DNA of 64,000 nucleotides from Taxawa tesnikishii (nom. ined.). Its lineage: Eukaryota; Ascomycota; Dothideomycetes; Dothideales. The translations under genes and the position numbers were made by a program. Under the pieces are notes generated by a model. That model saw nothing but the letters and a program-made list of their open reading frames with translations, was not told the DNA's origin and made no database searches. The stretch covers positions 496,001-560,000 of the forward strand of contig JAPDRO010000003.1 in assembly GCA_030247885.1 (NCBI GenBank), written 5' to 3'. The number at the start of each line of letters is the position of its first letter. Position 1 is the first letter of the stretch. This document shows positions 10,473-22,322 of the stretch, one piece after another.

Positions 10473-12295
10473 AGCCCTCGAGAGGATGCATAGAAACTCG
10501 ACCAAGCATGCCTGGCATCCAACCCAACGTGGGTCTGACCCGACTCGTATCAACCCTCATGCAATGAACTGACATTTACCATGCAGGACCGCCACGACCG
10601 CTACGAAGACATGACTTCCGTTCGACTCTTTTCCTTTATTCTCCGCAAAACCTTCCTGGCCACGAACATCGACTAAATTACTGAACAACACCCGCTGTGA
10701 GGTTCGCATCGACTTCAACCATGCGCGGGCCTTGCTGCTGCCTCTGTCGTTTTCAGCATACTACGCCTGCTGCCTGATCGAGTCTCACTTACGTGTTTGT
10801 CTCGCTTTGAAATTTGCTGGTTCTTGCTACGCCGATTGTTTTGCTAGAATTCATGTAATGTAGTGGTAATAGTGGGAGCTATAGAAAGGTTCTTCGTTGT
10901 CTTGTTATCTCATAGTATTGGATAATGCAGTCGAATAGAGTATATTTTTGAACGTGTCGTGTCTTTGCTCGACAGCACCTGTTGCTTGACGTGAAATGTG
11001 AAACGTACGGTGTCACGGTGGCTTCTCGGCGCGCGGACCTCTTTATGCGAAGGTCGAGCTTTGGACATTTTCTTCTGAGGTAGCATTGATGTACATCCAT
11101 CTAGCCTCGAGTTGGGAAACCCCTTGTTATGCAATTTGAGTTGAGCGCCGATGTGGGATTGAGGAGCTGGTCTTGAACTAGTTGTTTTCGGGCTGTCTTG
11201 TCGGTGAAATGGACTCTGGACGAGAAACACCTTGCAGGTCAACGATGCTGAAAAGCCCCATCTGGCATCCGCCCGGCCATGTACTTCATTGGATGAGAGC
11301 GACGAAAACTTTCGAGGGCCTCGAAGGCTGTGCTGTGTACGCGATGCCGTTTCTCTGAACGAACTCGAACAACGTACCACACGCTAGGTTGGGCGACAAC
11401 CAAAACGAGCAACCAGAGTGTCACCACAGCTACTTCATGCTTTACAAAGGCTCTGCATCTGCGTAGCTGGGGGATAACACAGTTGCATCCTTTGTCTGCT
11501 TCCGCGTATTCATGGCGGGAAAAACCAAGTCTGCCCCTGTTCGGTAGTTTCAGTATCGGCCAAAGCTCTCTCCCTTATAGCATGCGATGGATGCTGGCGT
11601 CGATCTTGTGCAGGCTCGAACGGCCTACAGCATTAAACGATGGACACTACCAATTAAATGGAGCATGGCATTCAAGCTGTTGATACTAGGATGGCCAGCG
11701 TTGACGCCCTTTACTACGCAGAAGATGACGCTCAAAACATCAATTCCAGTGCGAATACTCTTAACGGTCCGGAGGATGGCATCCAAGCCACTCATCTCAG
11801 GATGCTCTGCGAGCGAGCACCAGAGGGCGAGTCTAAGCCATACGGGTCAGGCACACAGCAGCCGGCCTCAGCTCAATTTCCGCCCCGGGCTCAAGATTCG
11901 CGAAGCCAATATTCCAGGCAAACAACAAGCAAGCAAGTCAAGCTGTCGAATGCATTCAAACACGTTCGGAAAGCAGGGGAGTGGCTCATTCCACTCAACC
12001 TCTCCGAGAGCCAACGCCACTCAAGGGTACCGGCACAAGAACACATGGTGGCCGGGTGTCAATCCGGGCATCCGAACGAGGATGGCAAGCAAATGGATCC
12101 TGTCTTGGAGACTCTGGGAAAAGAAAAGAACTCACTTGAAGATTCAATCGAGAACAACGAGCGCCAGGAAGATTATGACCGTTCTCTCATGCGTGACGAA
12201 GGATTGTCAACCTCAAGACACCTTCAAAAACCTCTACCATCTTGTAGCCTGCAGAACACAAGGAAGCCTGGTCTTGGCGTACCGATCCATCATCG
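10473..12295. other. Gene-poor stretch before a broken gene
   Basis: No intact gene is supported. From about 11587 two overlapping plus-strand frames stay open for over 600 nt (11587-12333 and 11658-12299). Their composition (Ser/Gln/Lys-rich, low complexity) would suit a disordered N-terminus of the broken gene that follows, but no conserved motif is seen. Confidence 0.4.
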
Positions 12296-14790
12296 TTGAG
12301 TTCCACAGCCGGCCGTCCGATATCTGTAGATGATGCGTCTACCAACCCAGGAGTGACAGGAGGACTTCATGCGCCGATCCCCGAGGATTTTGTATTCGGC
12401 CGCTGGCACGATCATGCTCTCCACAACCCATTCCTCGAACCCCCATGGCACAATGAACAAGCCCGTTCGATCATGCTCGGCAGCGAACCCTTTAATACAT
12501 CAATGGAGATCACATCCATGGTCCTTGCAGATGTGGACGGCCGGCACGATCCCACGTCTGAACAATGGGGTTGGCTACCAACCAGAAGATTCCGTTGAAG
12601 TGCCCACGGAGGAGCTTGCTGCCCGCTTAGCGGCTTTTGGAGAGGCCAGCATGGGGACCATAACTCAGCGCCCACCCTCGGTTGAGTCAGGCCGTATGCC
12701 GCACCCTTGGCTTGCATCCGAGGCGCCGCTTACCTTCAGAGAGAGTGATTTCGACGCATCTGTAGTTGACCATCCCATTGTGGGAGAAGGATCACTATCC
12801 TCGACCGTTAGTACGGAAGTGCATGAGGATCACAGTCACTGGATGACGTCTACACGAGAAGATTCCATGGCCGAATTATTTGCTGGGACGGTACAGCGTA
12901 ACACTGTTGCTGCTAACCCAAAATTCACACCAGCTGGAAAACTCCAAGGTGCGCGGTCTCCACACACCATGCTACACCGATCATTTGCAGAACATACGCT
13001 GTTGCGTTTCAGATGCTCTCCGAGCCCACAATACCGAGGGCCTTGTCGGAACCTAGCCAGTTCAGGTGTTGTTCCGCACAGATTGGGATGTGTTTAGCTT
13101 TTTACGGGGAAAGTACGATCTTGGCCTGCACCAAAGCCTTCGCCAAGTGATCACTATCACCGGAGATACCCTTAATGCTCAGTTGGCGACTGTCGAAGCG
13201 TATATGGGTCAGACGTGGCCTCAACATAGCTTCGAGCTACTTGACGCAATACAGTCCGCTGTCGAGCGATTCACTGACAGCAAGCGTGTGGATCGCGTTT
13301 CGAGTTCTATGCCGGCTTCCGTGTATCTCCTTGCTGACAACGCTACGCAACAGGTTGCAGCAAGCGGATTAGTGGATTTCCTTGTAACGATGGCCCAGCA
13401 GTTGGCCTGGCTGGGTGCTGCATGCCAAATCTCGACAGCTGGCTTAGCGTACTGCGTTCCGACGTTTGCTAAGGTTCCTCAAGCGAGTACGACATTTCTC
13501 GAATTTTCCATCACTTTCAAGATCGCACCACTGAGAGCTGAGGAACCCAAAAGTTGCTGGACCTCACTGATAGGGAACTCGACTATAGCAACCGGCTTCC
13601 CGGTTGCACAGCGATTGCAAGAAGAAAGTGGCCTCCAGATTTAGCTTGCCATAATGGCTGCGCTGGGCGGCGTATCTGCAGGGATGGAATATGAAGGTGG
13701 TCTGGTTTTGAAAGGGAGGAATATTGCGTTTGTTTCGACTGCACGAACAGGCAACTCCGTGCAGCGGCATTGCTTCGAAGGGTCACAGGACGAACTACAT
13801 TACTATGAGATCCTGGAACGATTTCCACATCGCCTTTTTACAGGTTATGCTTCACAGGTACCCAAACAATGTTCTCTTGTCAAGAGCGAATAAAAAGAAG
13901 CCAGCTCTGTTCGTGATGTCATGTTGCGCAACGCTACTATTGTGCCGGGACAAGACATCAAATTAGAGAAAGACAGCAGTCCCAAACAGATACTTGTGCA
14001 CTTTGCAGACGTAGTCGCGGGAATATGCGAAGGACTGCACACTGTTCAACAGCATATGCACATCACGCGTGGGCTGAGCAAGAAGCTGGAATGGGGACAG
14101 CGTCTTGCATGTTGGTTTTACACGAACTTGGTGGAAGAAGGAAGAGATTCCGAAGGCGCAATGTCGCTCAAAGATGATTGCGGTCATCGGCCTCAGTAGG
14201 CCCAGGAACTCAAAACACTCCCGTTTGCCGGTCGCGGGTTCCAAGAACTCCTCTTGCCAGATCGCAACCGACTAAAAGGTCGGCAACTATGTTTTCGCTT
14301 TCAGACTATGCCTGGCAGGAAAGATTACCTGAGCGTGGAGACTACAATACTTCGACAGATAATTGGCAGTGTGGGTGCAGAAGACGATTACTCTATCCTT
14401 TCTTCTGGTGGCATGAAATGGCGCCGAACCCCTCAATTTTTCGAGGCATGCACTGACGAAGGACAGCAAGGGGCCCGTGGCTGTAGGCGAATCCAACAAC
14501 TCGACAGGAAAGGCTCCTTTCGCGATTCGTGTATTTCGATGCCTCTCGATGACGGTGGGGCTGTGATATTTGGTGCTGGTAAACTTGCCAAAGCGGAGTC
14601 CTCGACATCAGCACACAACAAAACTCCTATGCGGTGGCTTTTTCCGTCGTTGACGAGGATCACGCCGGCTGCCATACCAACACAACCTCTCTTAAGTCCA
14701 CAATGCAAGGATAATACCAAATCAGCCTCGGCCGCCACCGCCTTGCCTACCACAGCTCATCAAGATGGCAGGGCCACTGCAGATGACTAG
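12296..14790 (+). pseudogene. Decayed gene of a fungal family of unknown function
   Basis: Conserved blocks that I recall from large fungal proteins of unknown function appear in order but in changing frames. They are LHAPIPEDFVFG (12.37 kb, one frame), VEVPTEELAARLAAFG (12.6 kb, second frame), then from 13066 a third frame with VLFRTDWDVFSFLRGKYDLG, QQLAWLGAAC, MAALGGVSAGMEYEGGLVLK, HYYEILERFPHRL, DVMLRNATIVPG, PGRKDYLSV, GGMKWRRTPQFFEAC and LDDGGAVIFGAGK. The third frame is interrupted by TAG at 13642, TAA at 13891 and TAG at 14197. The protein between about 13880 and 13900 is much shorter than in the family as I recall it, so an internal deletion is likely. Two frame changes lie upstream (near 12580 and before 13066), one of which could be an intron. 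I take it as a dead copy of a host gene. Confidence 0.65.
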
Positions 14791-14968
14791 GAAATATCTT
14801 CCCTTTCAGTGAAAGCTCGCAGACTTACCCATCTGTTCGCTCTCCGGCGCAGGGAACATCAGTGTGTTGGCGCGCTTGGGCTCCTCCACCATCTGCGTCA
14901 CCGTTCGCACTCCCAAAAGCTTTTTCAGATTCCTGTCACGAAACGGACCCCCTGATGGACAGTAAGAC

Positions 14969-15535
14969 ATGGCCACGTCCTCCCGAAAACGAAGCCCTTC
15001 CGAACCAGTCAATGCCTTTTTAGATACACCTGATCACGCAGATGATGTTGAGCGCGTTTCATTTGGCTTTGGACATCACCATGTTCCAGAGGAGAAACAA
15101 TATTCGACTAGATTAGAGCGGACTGACTGTCGTATGGATGTACTACGAGCGTTCCTGGGCGCTGGCCGTGAAGTTGAACTAGCGTGTAGACTTGCATTGT
15201 GGATTTTACACGTCCTTGTCCTGCTGAATTTTGTATTCTCAAGCGTTGCTGTACTCTGGAGTTCGCTTATTCGTTGCATCGAAAGCGAAAATTTCCGGCA
15301 TGCGGGCCGCGATCTTGGGCATACAACAAATCTTTCCCTAATGAACACCTGTGCTTGTGGTAATCACTGTTCACACAAAGGACAAGAGTGCAGCAGCTCC
15401 GGTGGGGCTTGTGCAACTCGAGGTTGGAGACGGCGGAACAATGGTCTTCCGGGCCGGGCTTCCGGTGAGAAAGAAGATCAACTTCGCTCTTGCTTCGATT
15501 CCTCTAAAATCCATGTTTGTCTGATTGATGCTTGA
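14969..15535 (+). CDS. Doubtful ORF, 188 aa, one membrane segment
   Basis: An ATG-started single-exon frame in an otherwise decayed area. Residues about 68-98 form one strongly hydrophobic segment (LALWILHVLVLLNFVFSS). A cysteine-rich patch follows (TCACGNHCSHKGQEC), then an Arg-rich tail. I do not recognise it. Codon use is not clearly coding, and both neighbours are broken genes, so it may be chance or another relic. Confidence 0.25.
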   Translation: MATSSRKRSPSEPVNAFLDTPDHADDVERVSFGFGHHHVPEEKQYSTRLERTDCRMDVLRAFLGAGREVELACRLALWILHVLVLLNFVFSSVAVLWSSLIRCIESENFRHAGRDLGHTTNLSLMNTCACGNHCSHKGQECSSSGGACATRGWRRRNNGLPGRASGEKEDQLRSCFDSSKIHVCLIDA

Positions 15536-15874
15536 GAAGAAAACGTCGCATACTAGCTATAATGGAATCCCAAAGCGCACTTTTTGGGTGTACGCCTCGA
15601 CGCAAGGAGATAGTTATCTTCGCCGGTTAACCTCCGCCTTGCATTGAGCGTGAGCCAGGCAACCCCGCCGTCGGGTAATTGAGTAAGTATAACACTAATA
15701 CTGCCACCTTGCTCTACCATCCTTCAAGCCTTCTTCTCACTCCTTCCTAAAACACTGAGAACTGATATGTATCGGCATATTTCGTCACGGCCGGCAGCGT
15801 GTTGACAACCACTCAGCCTGACGAGATCGAGCTTTAATGAGACGGCAGGCAGCATCTATCTCGGTACTTTCGGG

Positions 15875-16472
15875 ATGACAGTTGAAGCGCCGAGTTTCCC
15901 GGAAGCAGAACCCCCAAGCTCTGTTCTGCCGCGGCGTGACACAGCATGCTACCACGACCAAAACAGTCTCATAGGGAAGGATGTTTTCTCTGCGAATAGA
16001 GGGTTAAAGCGCCATCGGGAAACGGATCGGGAAGCAATCGAAGCGGGGCTTCGTCAGTCAGCAAGCTTGCCGCCCACGGAAATCGGGTCTACCACCTCGG
16101 AGGAAACAAGAGCGCCAGAAAAGCCCAGAGATTCGTTGCCGCCGTGTCCGTATTGCCTCGAGAAAGGCGAACACAGGATACCCAAGAATCCATCCGATCA
16201 GAGGAAGCACGAGAAGTTCCACACGAAACCCCACAAATGCCAAGTAGAGGGGTGTGAGAAGGCTTCGCCTCCGCTAATGACCTGGAACGGCACACGAGGG
16301 AAGACACGGCTTAGAAGCTCAGCATAGCTTTTCAAAGTACTACAGATGCGCTCTAGCAGGTTGTCCGAAGGCAGAAAAAATATGGGACCGCAAAGACAAT
16401 TTCAAAGCGCATCTGGAGAGAATGCATAAACACTTGTCGGGCAACGAGATAGAAAGCTTCGTTGAGCAGTAA
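15875..16472 (+). pseudogene. Broken C2H2 zinc-finger protein gene
   Basis: Starts with an ATG frame of about 125 codons that reaches CPYC...HEKFH and HKCQVEGCE. The rest of the finger region lies in two other frames: GFASANDLERH, then HSFSKYYRCALAGCP and WDRKDNFKAHLERMHKH. The shifts are each -1, near 16260 (GAGAAGGCTTC) and near 16308 (GAAGACACGG). The order of fingers matches fungal C2H2 regulators with a degenerate first finger. At 16469 the last frame meets GTAAGT, so the gene may once have continued through an intron towards the open stretch at 16.5-16.8 kb. Real decay is favoured because the runs are only 1-2 bases, but assembly error is not excluded. Confidence 0.6.
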
Positions 16473-18038
16473 GTTCTCAAGAAAACGCCATGTGGAAGCG
16501 GCCGGATCCTGACACTTGCTGTAGATGCGAGTGTCACCTCAGTCAGGAAGAGTTCTTCGAATATCGGCAGGCAAAGAAGAAGTGGGATCGCCCGCGCGCG
16601 GTAAGGCAACCGCTACAAGTGACTCCTGGCGATGCTCCCTCGCCGAACGATCCACCTTCAGATACCCCCTGGTATGCAACATGTGACAGTCTTCGGGACT
16701 CCACAGTCGGATCGGGGATCAACGGCACCAACCTCACCTTCGAGCGCCCAGCCGTACTCAAATACGGCTCCCAAGCGTTCTACTATATACGACATCTTAT
16801 CTTGAGCCTCCTCACTGCGATTTGGTCGTGCGGAAGGCACGGTACATGAAGGACGATACCCGCGTGATGGTCGGGTTTTTCTTTTGGATTATGATTTGGC
16901 ACGTAGTATGACATGAACGCAGGGTTCTCAGTGAAGTCAAGCATATTGCAGCACTAGCTCTGCGTTCATGCCAAGATCAACGACGCTTTGGTCAGCGTAA
17001 TCGCGCTTTCTGCAGGTTACGAAAAGCGATGGATCAGCGGACCTCGACAGCAGCCGTGTGAGCTGTCGTTGGATCTGGTTCCCATCAACCTATGTCTAGT
17101 TAGCCACGTGCTGCTAGCAAACACTCGATCCGCCCACCGGATGTCTATTGTTCACCAGATGCCCCTAGGGCGTCCTCGCTGTTGTCGCTAACTACGAATC
17201 GCCTGGTTCTTGTTTAAGGCTTCCAATATATGCATTTTCCGGCCGAAGACCGAACATGGCTCAACGCAGGTAGAGCCCCGGGTCTCAGCCGGCTATGCAC
17301 AGCGAGCAGCTCATAATGTCTGAACTGACAACCCAGGAACAGCTGTTCCAGGACTTGGTTTATGATGCTGTCATCCGTCGCACCCTTCAGCGCCTGAAAA
17401 AGCTTGACGACGACAGCGACGTTCGTGTGGTGTCTCTTCGATATCCCTGCGTGATCAATGCAGTCCACCGATTTCCAAGTTTCTTCCACCATCGTACCTT
17501 CTCTCCCGCACAGCAGATGCCTCGTGGCCTCCCGTGCCTCTTGCATCACTCAGCATGCCCCTCGCACACCTGAAACCGGTCCATCATCCATTTCATAGCT
17601 CTCATTCGTCAAACACTTTGCGTGTTCCTAGCGCATCCCTGTCAGCCCTTGTGTGTGTGATGATATGCAAGCACTATACGCGGCCGTGATTCGATCGTCG
17701 GATCACGGGTGGGGCGCAGGCCCTGATCAAGCCACGCCGTGGCTGGTTGCGTCACACCCCAAGCTCAACCCCCAACGAACAATCTCTCGATCTTGATAGT
17801 GAAGCAAGACCCCCAGGAACAGGATTGACTGCCACGTGTGTGTGATGACATGCTGCGGAACCCGTATTGGGGGGGGCTGGGGTTGAAAAAGGGAAGACAT
17901 GTCCGGGTCGCTGATGGATTCCTACCATACCATTGTGTTGCCTAACACGCCAGCAATAGCATAAAAGCGCCCATCGAACCGCCATTATACACATATTGAT
18001 ACCATTATCGCATAAACATCGTTGCTACCACGACCACC
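16473..18038. other. Region without a supported gene
   Basis: Several short frames (for example plus 16490-16849) have no recognisable domain. One may be the remnant 3' exon of the broken zinc-finger gene. The last 200 nt form the promoter of the next gene. Nothing else is seen. Confidence 0.45.
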
Positions 18039-18596
18039 ATGTCGACACCAGTAAAGCCAGCACCAAAGACCACGGCCACTTCCATGGCCGGCGCATCCAT
18101 CGCCCACGAAAAGGATCCCATGGAGGCAGTCAAGAAGCTAGAGACCAAGACCAAAGCAGTGTATGTATATATATTGCACACATCTTTCATGTGTTTTTTT
18201 TCCTTCCTCAAAATCGCAACCTCGAAACTGACAAAGGGCGCGCCCCCATCACAGCAACGCGAACAACATCGCGCGCGTCGCAAACTCAAACCTGACCTCG
18301 GCCGACGAGAAGCTGACGCCGTTGCTCTCCCTCAAGACCGGAAAGCCCATCGACAAGTTCCCAGAGACGTCTCAAGGGCTCGCGAAAATCTCCGGTAAGG
18401 AAACTCTGCGGAAAACGCTTCGGTTGACTCTCAATCTATTGGTTTCGATTTTTTTGTCACTGACGTTCCGAACCTTTGATTAGTGACGCTCGTCGATGCC
18501 ATGCTCAACGCTCTCGAAGCGGATAGGACAGGCAAGGAGGAGGAGAAGAGAGAGAGGTTGCGTGTGCAGATCGGGCTGAAGCCTAAACCTGCATAG
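18039..18596 (+). CDS. Small unknown protein, 124 aa, 3 exons
   Basis: Exons are 18039-18160, 18255-18394 and 18484-18596, with introns of 94 and 89 nt and GTATGT/GTAAGG donors. The spliced frame is 375 nt with good continuity. The protein starts MSTPVKPAPKTTATSMAG, with an Ala/Lys/Thr-rich N-terminus. A compact helical part follows (NIARVANSNLTSADEKLTP) and it ends in a charged helix EEEKRERLRVQIGLKPKPA. There is no signal peptide or membrane segment. I do not recognise the family. The long common frame through three exons supports a real gene. Confidence 0.68.
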
Positions 18597-19148
18597 ATGC
18601 CTTCCCCCTTCCCCCATTCCCTTGCTCACCTCTTCTCACCATCGGCTTGTGCCCCTGCCCTTGTTCGCCCCGGCTTCGAGGGTTTCAGTAAAAGGGCAAC
18701 GAAGGGGACGCGGAGTTCCCCTTTTTTCTTCTCTCTATCATGTATGGTCTTAACGAAGAAGACATTGATGACTATCCAATCCGCATCTGATATCTGATCC
18801 GAAAACCGAAGTTGTGATTGTGCGTGGGTATAAACATGTTTCGTGTTTTCGCAAAGCGTAAGAAAATGAGAAAAAAGACACCGTGCCTGCGCCTCGATGC
18901 CACGCCCTCCACATTGTGATGCTCTAAGGACCTTGACCTTAGCCCAAACGCGACGCCGCTATGCAAAGAAACACAAATAGAGCTCATGATATGGTGCCGT
19001 CAGCCGTGTTGTTGCTTCGTCCTCCTTTCGGGTATCAGCTGAGTCTACTCGTCCTCCAACTCGTCAATCTCATCGGCGTGACTGCGGGCAACCTCATCAG
19101 CATGCACTTTCAAAAAGATAACGTGAAGGCAAGGAACAGAAAAAACCC
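18597..19148. other. Convergent intergenic region
   Basis: 3' flanks of two converging genes. I see no gene, and no copy of the CTTCACTT-type repeat found in some other 3'-3' regions. Confidence 0.5.
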
Positions 19149-20001
19149 CTACCCGAGAAGATTCTTGACATCCTTCATCTCATAATGCTTCTTCCTCATC
19201 TCTTCAAACCTCCTATGCTTCTCCCTCTCTTCCTCGCTCGCGCTGACGGGCACCTCGCCATGCCTCGCGCCATCCACGTCCATGGCCTCGCCGGACTCAG
19301 TGTCCACAATGACTCTCTTCTCACCATCGCTCGGCGTCCTCTCCATGCGGTGACCGATTTCCGGCTCACCCAGGTCAAGCCCCGGAATCTCGTCCTCCTT
19401 AGTCCTGCGATGAGGGTTGCCGGCAGAGGAGGCCTCGCCCGCCTTCTTCTTGTCGACCTCGTCGACCATCAGATCCTGCGCGTTCAGCGCACTCATCTCC
19501 TCCTCGTCCTCCAAGGGGTCGTACTGCTTGGCGAACGGTGTCTTCGGCTCGTCGATCTTCATCTTGCCGCCCATCTGGCCCTCGTTGAGGTACAGGTTGG
19601 CCTCGTCCCAGCGCAGACGCGGAGACCCGGCGTCCTGCTGCTGCATGCCGTCCGATGCTGACTGTCGACGCGAGATGCTGCCGCGTGAGGGGTTGGAGCT
19701 GTTGCGGCGGTGGCCGCCGATGCCGGCGTTGATGTTGGTGTTCATCTGCACGACCTCCTTCTCCGAAAGCTCACGGTTGGGCATGGGTGGTCTGTTGGCG
19801 GGGAAGGGGTTCTGCTCGAAGGTTGGAGAGACGCGGTCGGCGGGCGAGGCTTGCTGGTACGAGTTTGAGTTCTTGAGGATGCCTGCAGCAGTGGATGTGA
19901 GCTGTTAGGGATCTTGGGCTGGCTGGCAGAAGCAGGTACGCACCCCTTGGCCTCTTAGACGCCTCGGATGGCGGGCTCTGGGCACTGGTAGAGTGGACCA
20001 T
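19149..20001 (-). CDS. GLC8: Protein phosphatase inhibitor 2 (IPP-2/Glc8) homologue
   Basis: A regulator of protein phosphatase 1. Two exons, 20001-19944 and 19882-19149, are separated by a 61-nt intron (GTGCGT...CTGCAG); together they are 792 nt, 263 aa. The hallmark motif KRPRGILKN is made across the splice junction. Next comes the family block WDEANLYLNEGQMGGKMKID followed by EPKTPF, in which the Thr-Pro is the regulatory phosphosite in animal IPP-2. The C-terminal helix FEEMRKKHYEMKDVK corresponds to the PP1 active-site-binding helix with HYxM. Between these are disordered Ser/Glu-rich stretches. The protein is expected to be nuclear or cytosolic. Its promoter (20.0-20.8 kb) is unusually rich in microsatellites. 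Confidence 0.9.
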
Positions 20002-20320
20002 GTTGAGGTGGAATGTTGCCGGTAAGAGCGGTTCGGGTGGTGTGCAAGAAGCGAGGGTTTGGTTAGTAGGTGATAGCGGCACGTGAAAGGCTGATGCAGG
20101 TACGTCTGCAAGTGCTTCCAGGGTCTGCAGGTCTTTTGTGCCACGCGAGTTGCTGTCGGTGTTGGTAAAGAGCGGTGAAGCAGCTGTGGTTCAGTGTTTG
20201 TGGGCAGATTGCGGATGTTCAGTGCTGCGGAGAGTGTGGTGGGAGTCAGTCGGGTGCTCAGAAGGTGGGGGATCGGATTGGGCTGGCAAGACACCTACAA
20301 GTGCTTTTGGTTCATGCAGC

Positions 20321-20342
20321 AAATGCAATGCAATGCAATGCA
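20321..20342. repeat. (ATGCA)n microsatellite
   Basis: About four units of ATGCA. Confidence 0.85.
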
Positions 20343-20493
20343 GACTGGTGAGTGTGGTGTGCCCCCACCGCCCACACACGTCATTCGAGAACCCTGGGCG
20401 CCATGCAGCTAGCCTTTTCCGTGTGTGTCGCGCATGAGGCGGGAATGCCCCAAATACCCGAGGTCGTATGGAGCAAATCGCTATTATTATCAC

Positions 20494-20543
20494 CCATCAT
20501 CATAACCATCATCATCATCATCATCATCACCATCGTCGTCGTC
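20494..20543. repeat. (ATC)n microsatellite, slightly imperfect
   Basis: A run of ATC/CATC triplets grading into CGT triplets. Confidence 0.85.
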
Positions 20544-20640
20544 AAGCACGTGAGGGGACTGCTATACCGACCGTCTGTTGTGTTGTACATTCAACCGCAT
20601 GTGCCAAAGAACAGAGAGGAGTATCTCGGATTTCGCCGCT

Positions 20641-20662
20641 GCCTTGCCTTGCCTTGCCTTGC
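20641..20662. repeat. (CCTTG)n microsatellite
   Basis: Four units of CCTTG. Confidence 0.85.
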
Positions 20663-20688
20663 CACTCACATTCACCCTACGCCAAGCC

Positions 20689-20715
20689 CATCCCATCCCA
20701 TCCCATCCCATCCCA
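20689..20715. repeat. (CATCC)n microsatellite
   Basis: Five units of CATCC, about 30 nt after the CCTTG repeat. Confidence 0.85.
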
Positions 20716-20805
20716 CATTGTCAAACATTGGGGCTTCCAGGGTCCTCCCATCGCTCAACAACCACCAAACGCTGCTGTGTTGGGACATGCTTCCGTCCAA
20801 CGCCA

Positions 20806-22322
20806 TCAGAACCAGAACCAGCTGCTGCCCTTCTTCTGTTGCGGTGCCGCCTCCTTGGCCGGCTCCTTCGATGAAGCCACGGCCTGTTGGGCGCCGGCAT
20901 TTTCCTGCCGCCTACCGTGAGTCGTCGACACCGTCTCTGTGCTTTCCTCCCTGCCGTCTGAGAAGCGCTTCTTCAGAACTACTTTGGTTGTGACGGTGCC
21001 ATCCGGAAGCGTCGTTTGCTCCGTGGTTGTGAGAGTTGATAGGACGGTGGATTGGCTTTCTTGGGGCGCAATCTCTTGCTCCGGCTGCTGTGAGGAAGCA
21101 GGCTTCGTCTGTTGCTGTGGTTGAGCAGCAGACAACGGTTGTTGCGACTCAGTCTGTGCACCGGTTTCGTGTGCTTTGCCTAGAAACCGTTCATATGCAT
21201 CGAGCTCAGTCTGAGGCGTCTCCGGCTTTGGATGAGCTTGTAGACCCTGTTTGTCATCGGCCTCCAAACGGTCCAGACCCCTTCGGTGGTCCTGCATGGC
21301 GCGCTTGCCTTCGTTCGTGGCCTTTTCTGCTGCAGTGCCCGTCTCCTCCTCAAGATCAGACGTGTCGGCAACCTCCCTCGCCAATGCCTCAAAGTCGTGT
21401 TTCACAAGCCTTGAAGGCCAGCCCCAGCGATGCCTCCCACTGATAGCATCGTTGAACAGCATGTTCCTCTCCCTGCTATCGAAAGGATGAAGCTGGTACA
21501 ACGATGGGAGCTGTGGCGGCAGTACACCCCTGCATTGCAGCCCCAGCATCCAATCCATGCCAGGTTGCGCCCACGTCGCGTAGAGCTTCTGGTTATTCAC
21601 CCTGCCAAACCACGCCTCCCATGCCGACAACTCCTTCCCCAAGTGCGCGCACATCAGATCCTCAAACGCCGCGCGCCACATGCTGCCCTGCTGGTGTAGG
21701 TGCTTGTGCCGTTCGAGCTGCAACGGCGAGTACGGGCTGTTCTTGAACCAGTCCACACTCAACCACGGCGCATCCTGGCGGGCATAGAGGAAGCTGGAAT
21801 TCTCATCCCCCCACTCGTCGTCACCATAGTATCTCCGTTATCCCTAAAGAGACTCAGAACCTTCTTGGGATCCACGTTGGATTCCCTGTTGGCGTTGCTC
21901 GCCTGGAATATGAGAATCTTCGCCGCTTCCCTTGCCTCGTCCGTCACCGTCACCATCTTTGCGCCTTCCGCAGCGCGTTCGGGCCGTCTTCCCCATCCGC
22001 CCCATCCAAGTGGTGTGTTCTGGAGCCCGCCAAAGTCCTTCCACACCTGGCTCATCTCTTCGTCGAACTTGTCCTTGCCATCCCGGAGATGCTGTTCCCA
22101 CTGCCTGTGCTGCTCATCGGCGCGGGCCTTGGCGTTCGAGAGCATGTCCGGAATAGCGTTGAAGCCCTGGATCAGGGTGTTGAACTGCTCGTCTGCGAAG
22201 CGGCGGAAGGCGATGAAGGGGTTGTCCTCGTCTTGCGGGCGCTTTCGCTCCGGCGCCTCGGTGGCGGTGCTGGCATCTTGCTGCCTGCGGTTGGAGTCGC
22301 GGTCGTCGTTCCAAGGTGCCAT
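20806..22322 (-). CDS. Unknown fungal protein with SPYSPLQLE motif (apparent -1 frameshift)
   Basis: Two overlapping minus-strand frames (22322-21759 and 21762-20806) look like one protein. The first has a charged helical N-terminus and a Trp/Gly-rich middle (WKDFGGLQNTPLGWGGWG). The second contains WFKNSPYSPLQLERHKHL followed by MWRAAFEDLMC, a pattern I recall from uncharacterised fungal proteins in which SPYSPL-x-LE precedes a (R/W)xxFEDLL block. It then has a YERFLGK helix, a Gln/Ser-rich linker, a Thr-rich stretch (VLSTLTTTEQTTLPDGTV) and a WFWF end. The span is 1517 nt, one short of a multiple of three. The switch fits one missing base in the six-base run at 21807-21812. With it the product would be 505 aa. 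The function is unknown; a mitochondrial role is only a guess. Confidence 0.65.

Larger units (their letters stand above)
20002..20805. other. Microsatellite-rich promoter region of the GLC8 homologue
   Basis: About 800 nt between the GLC8 homologue start and the 3' end of the next minus-strand gene. No gene is supported. Four different simple repeats lie within about 400 nt and are listed separately. Confidence 0.6.
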
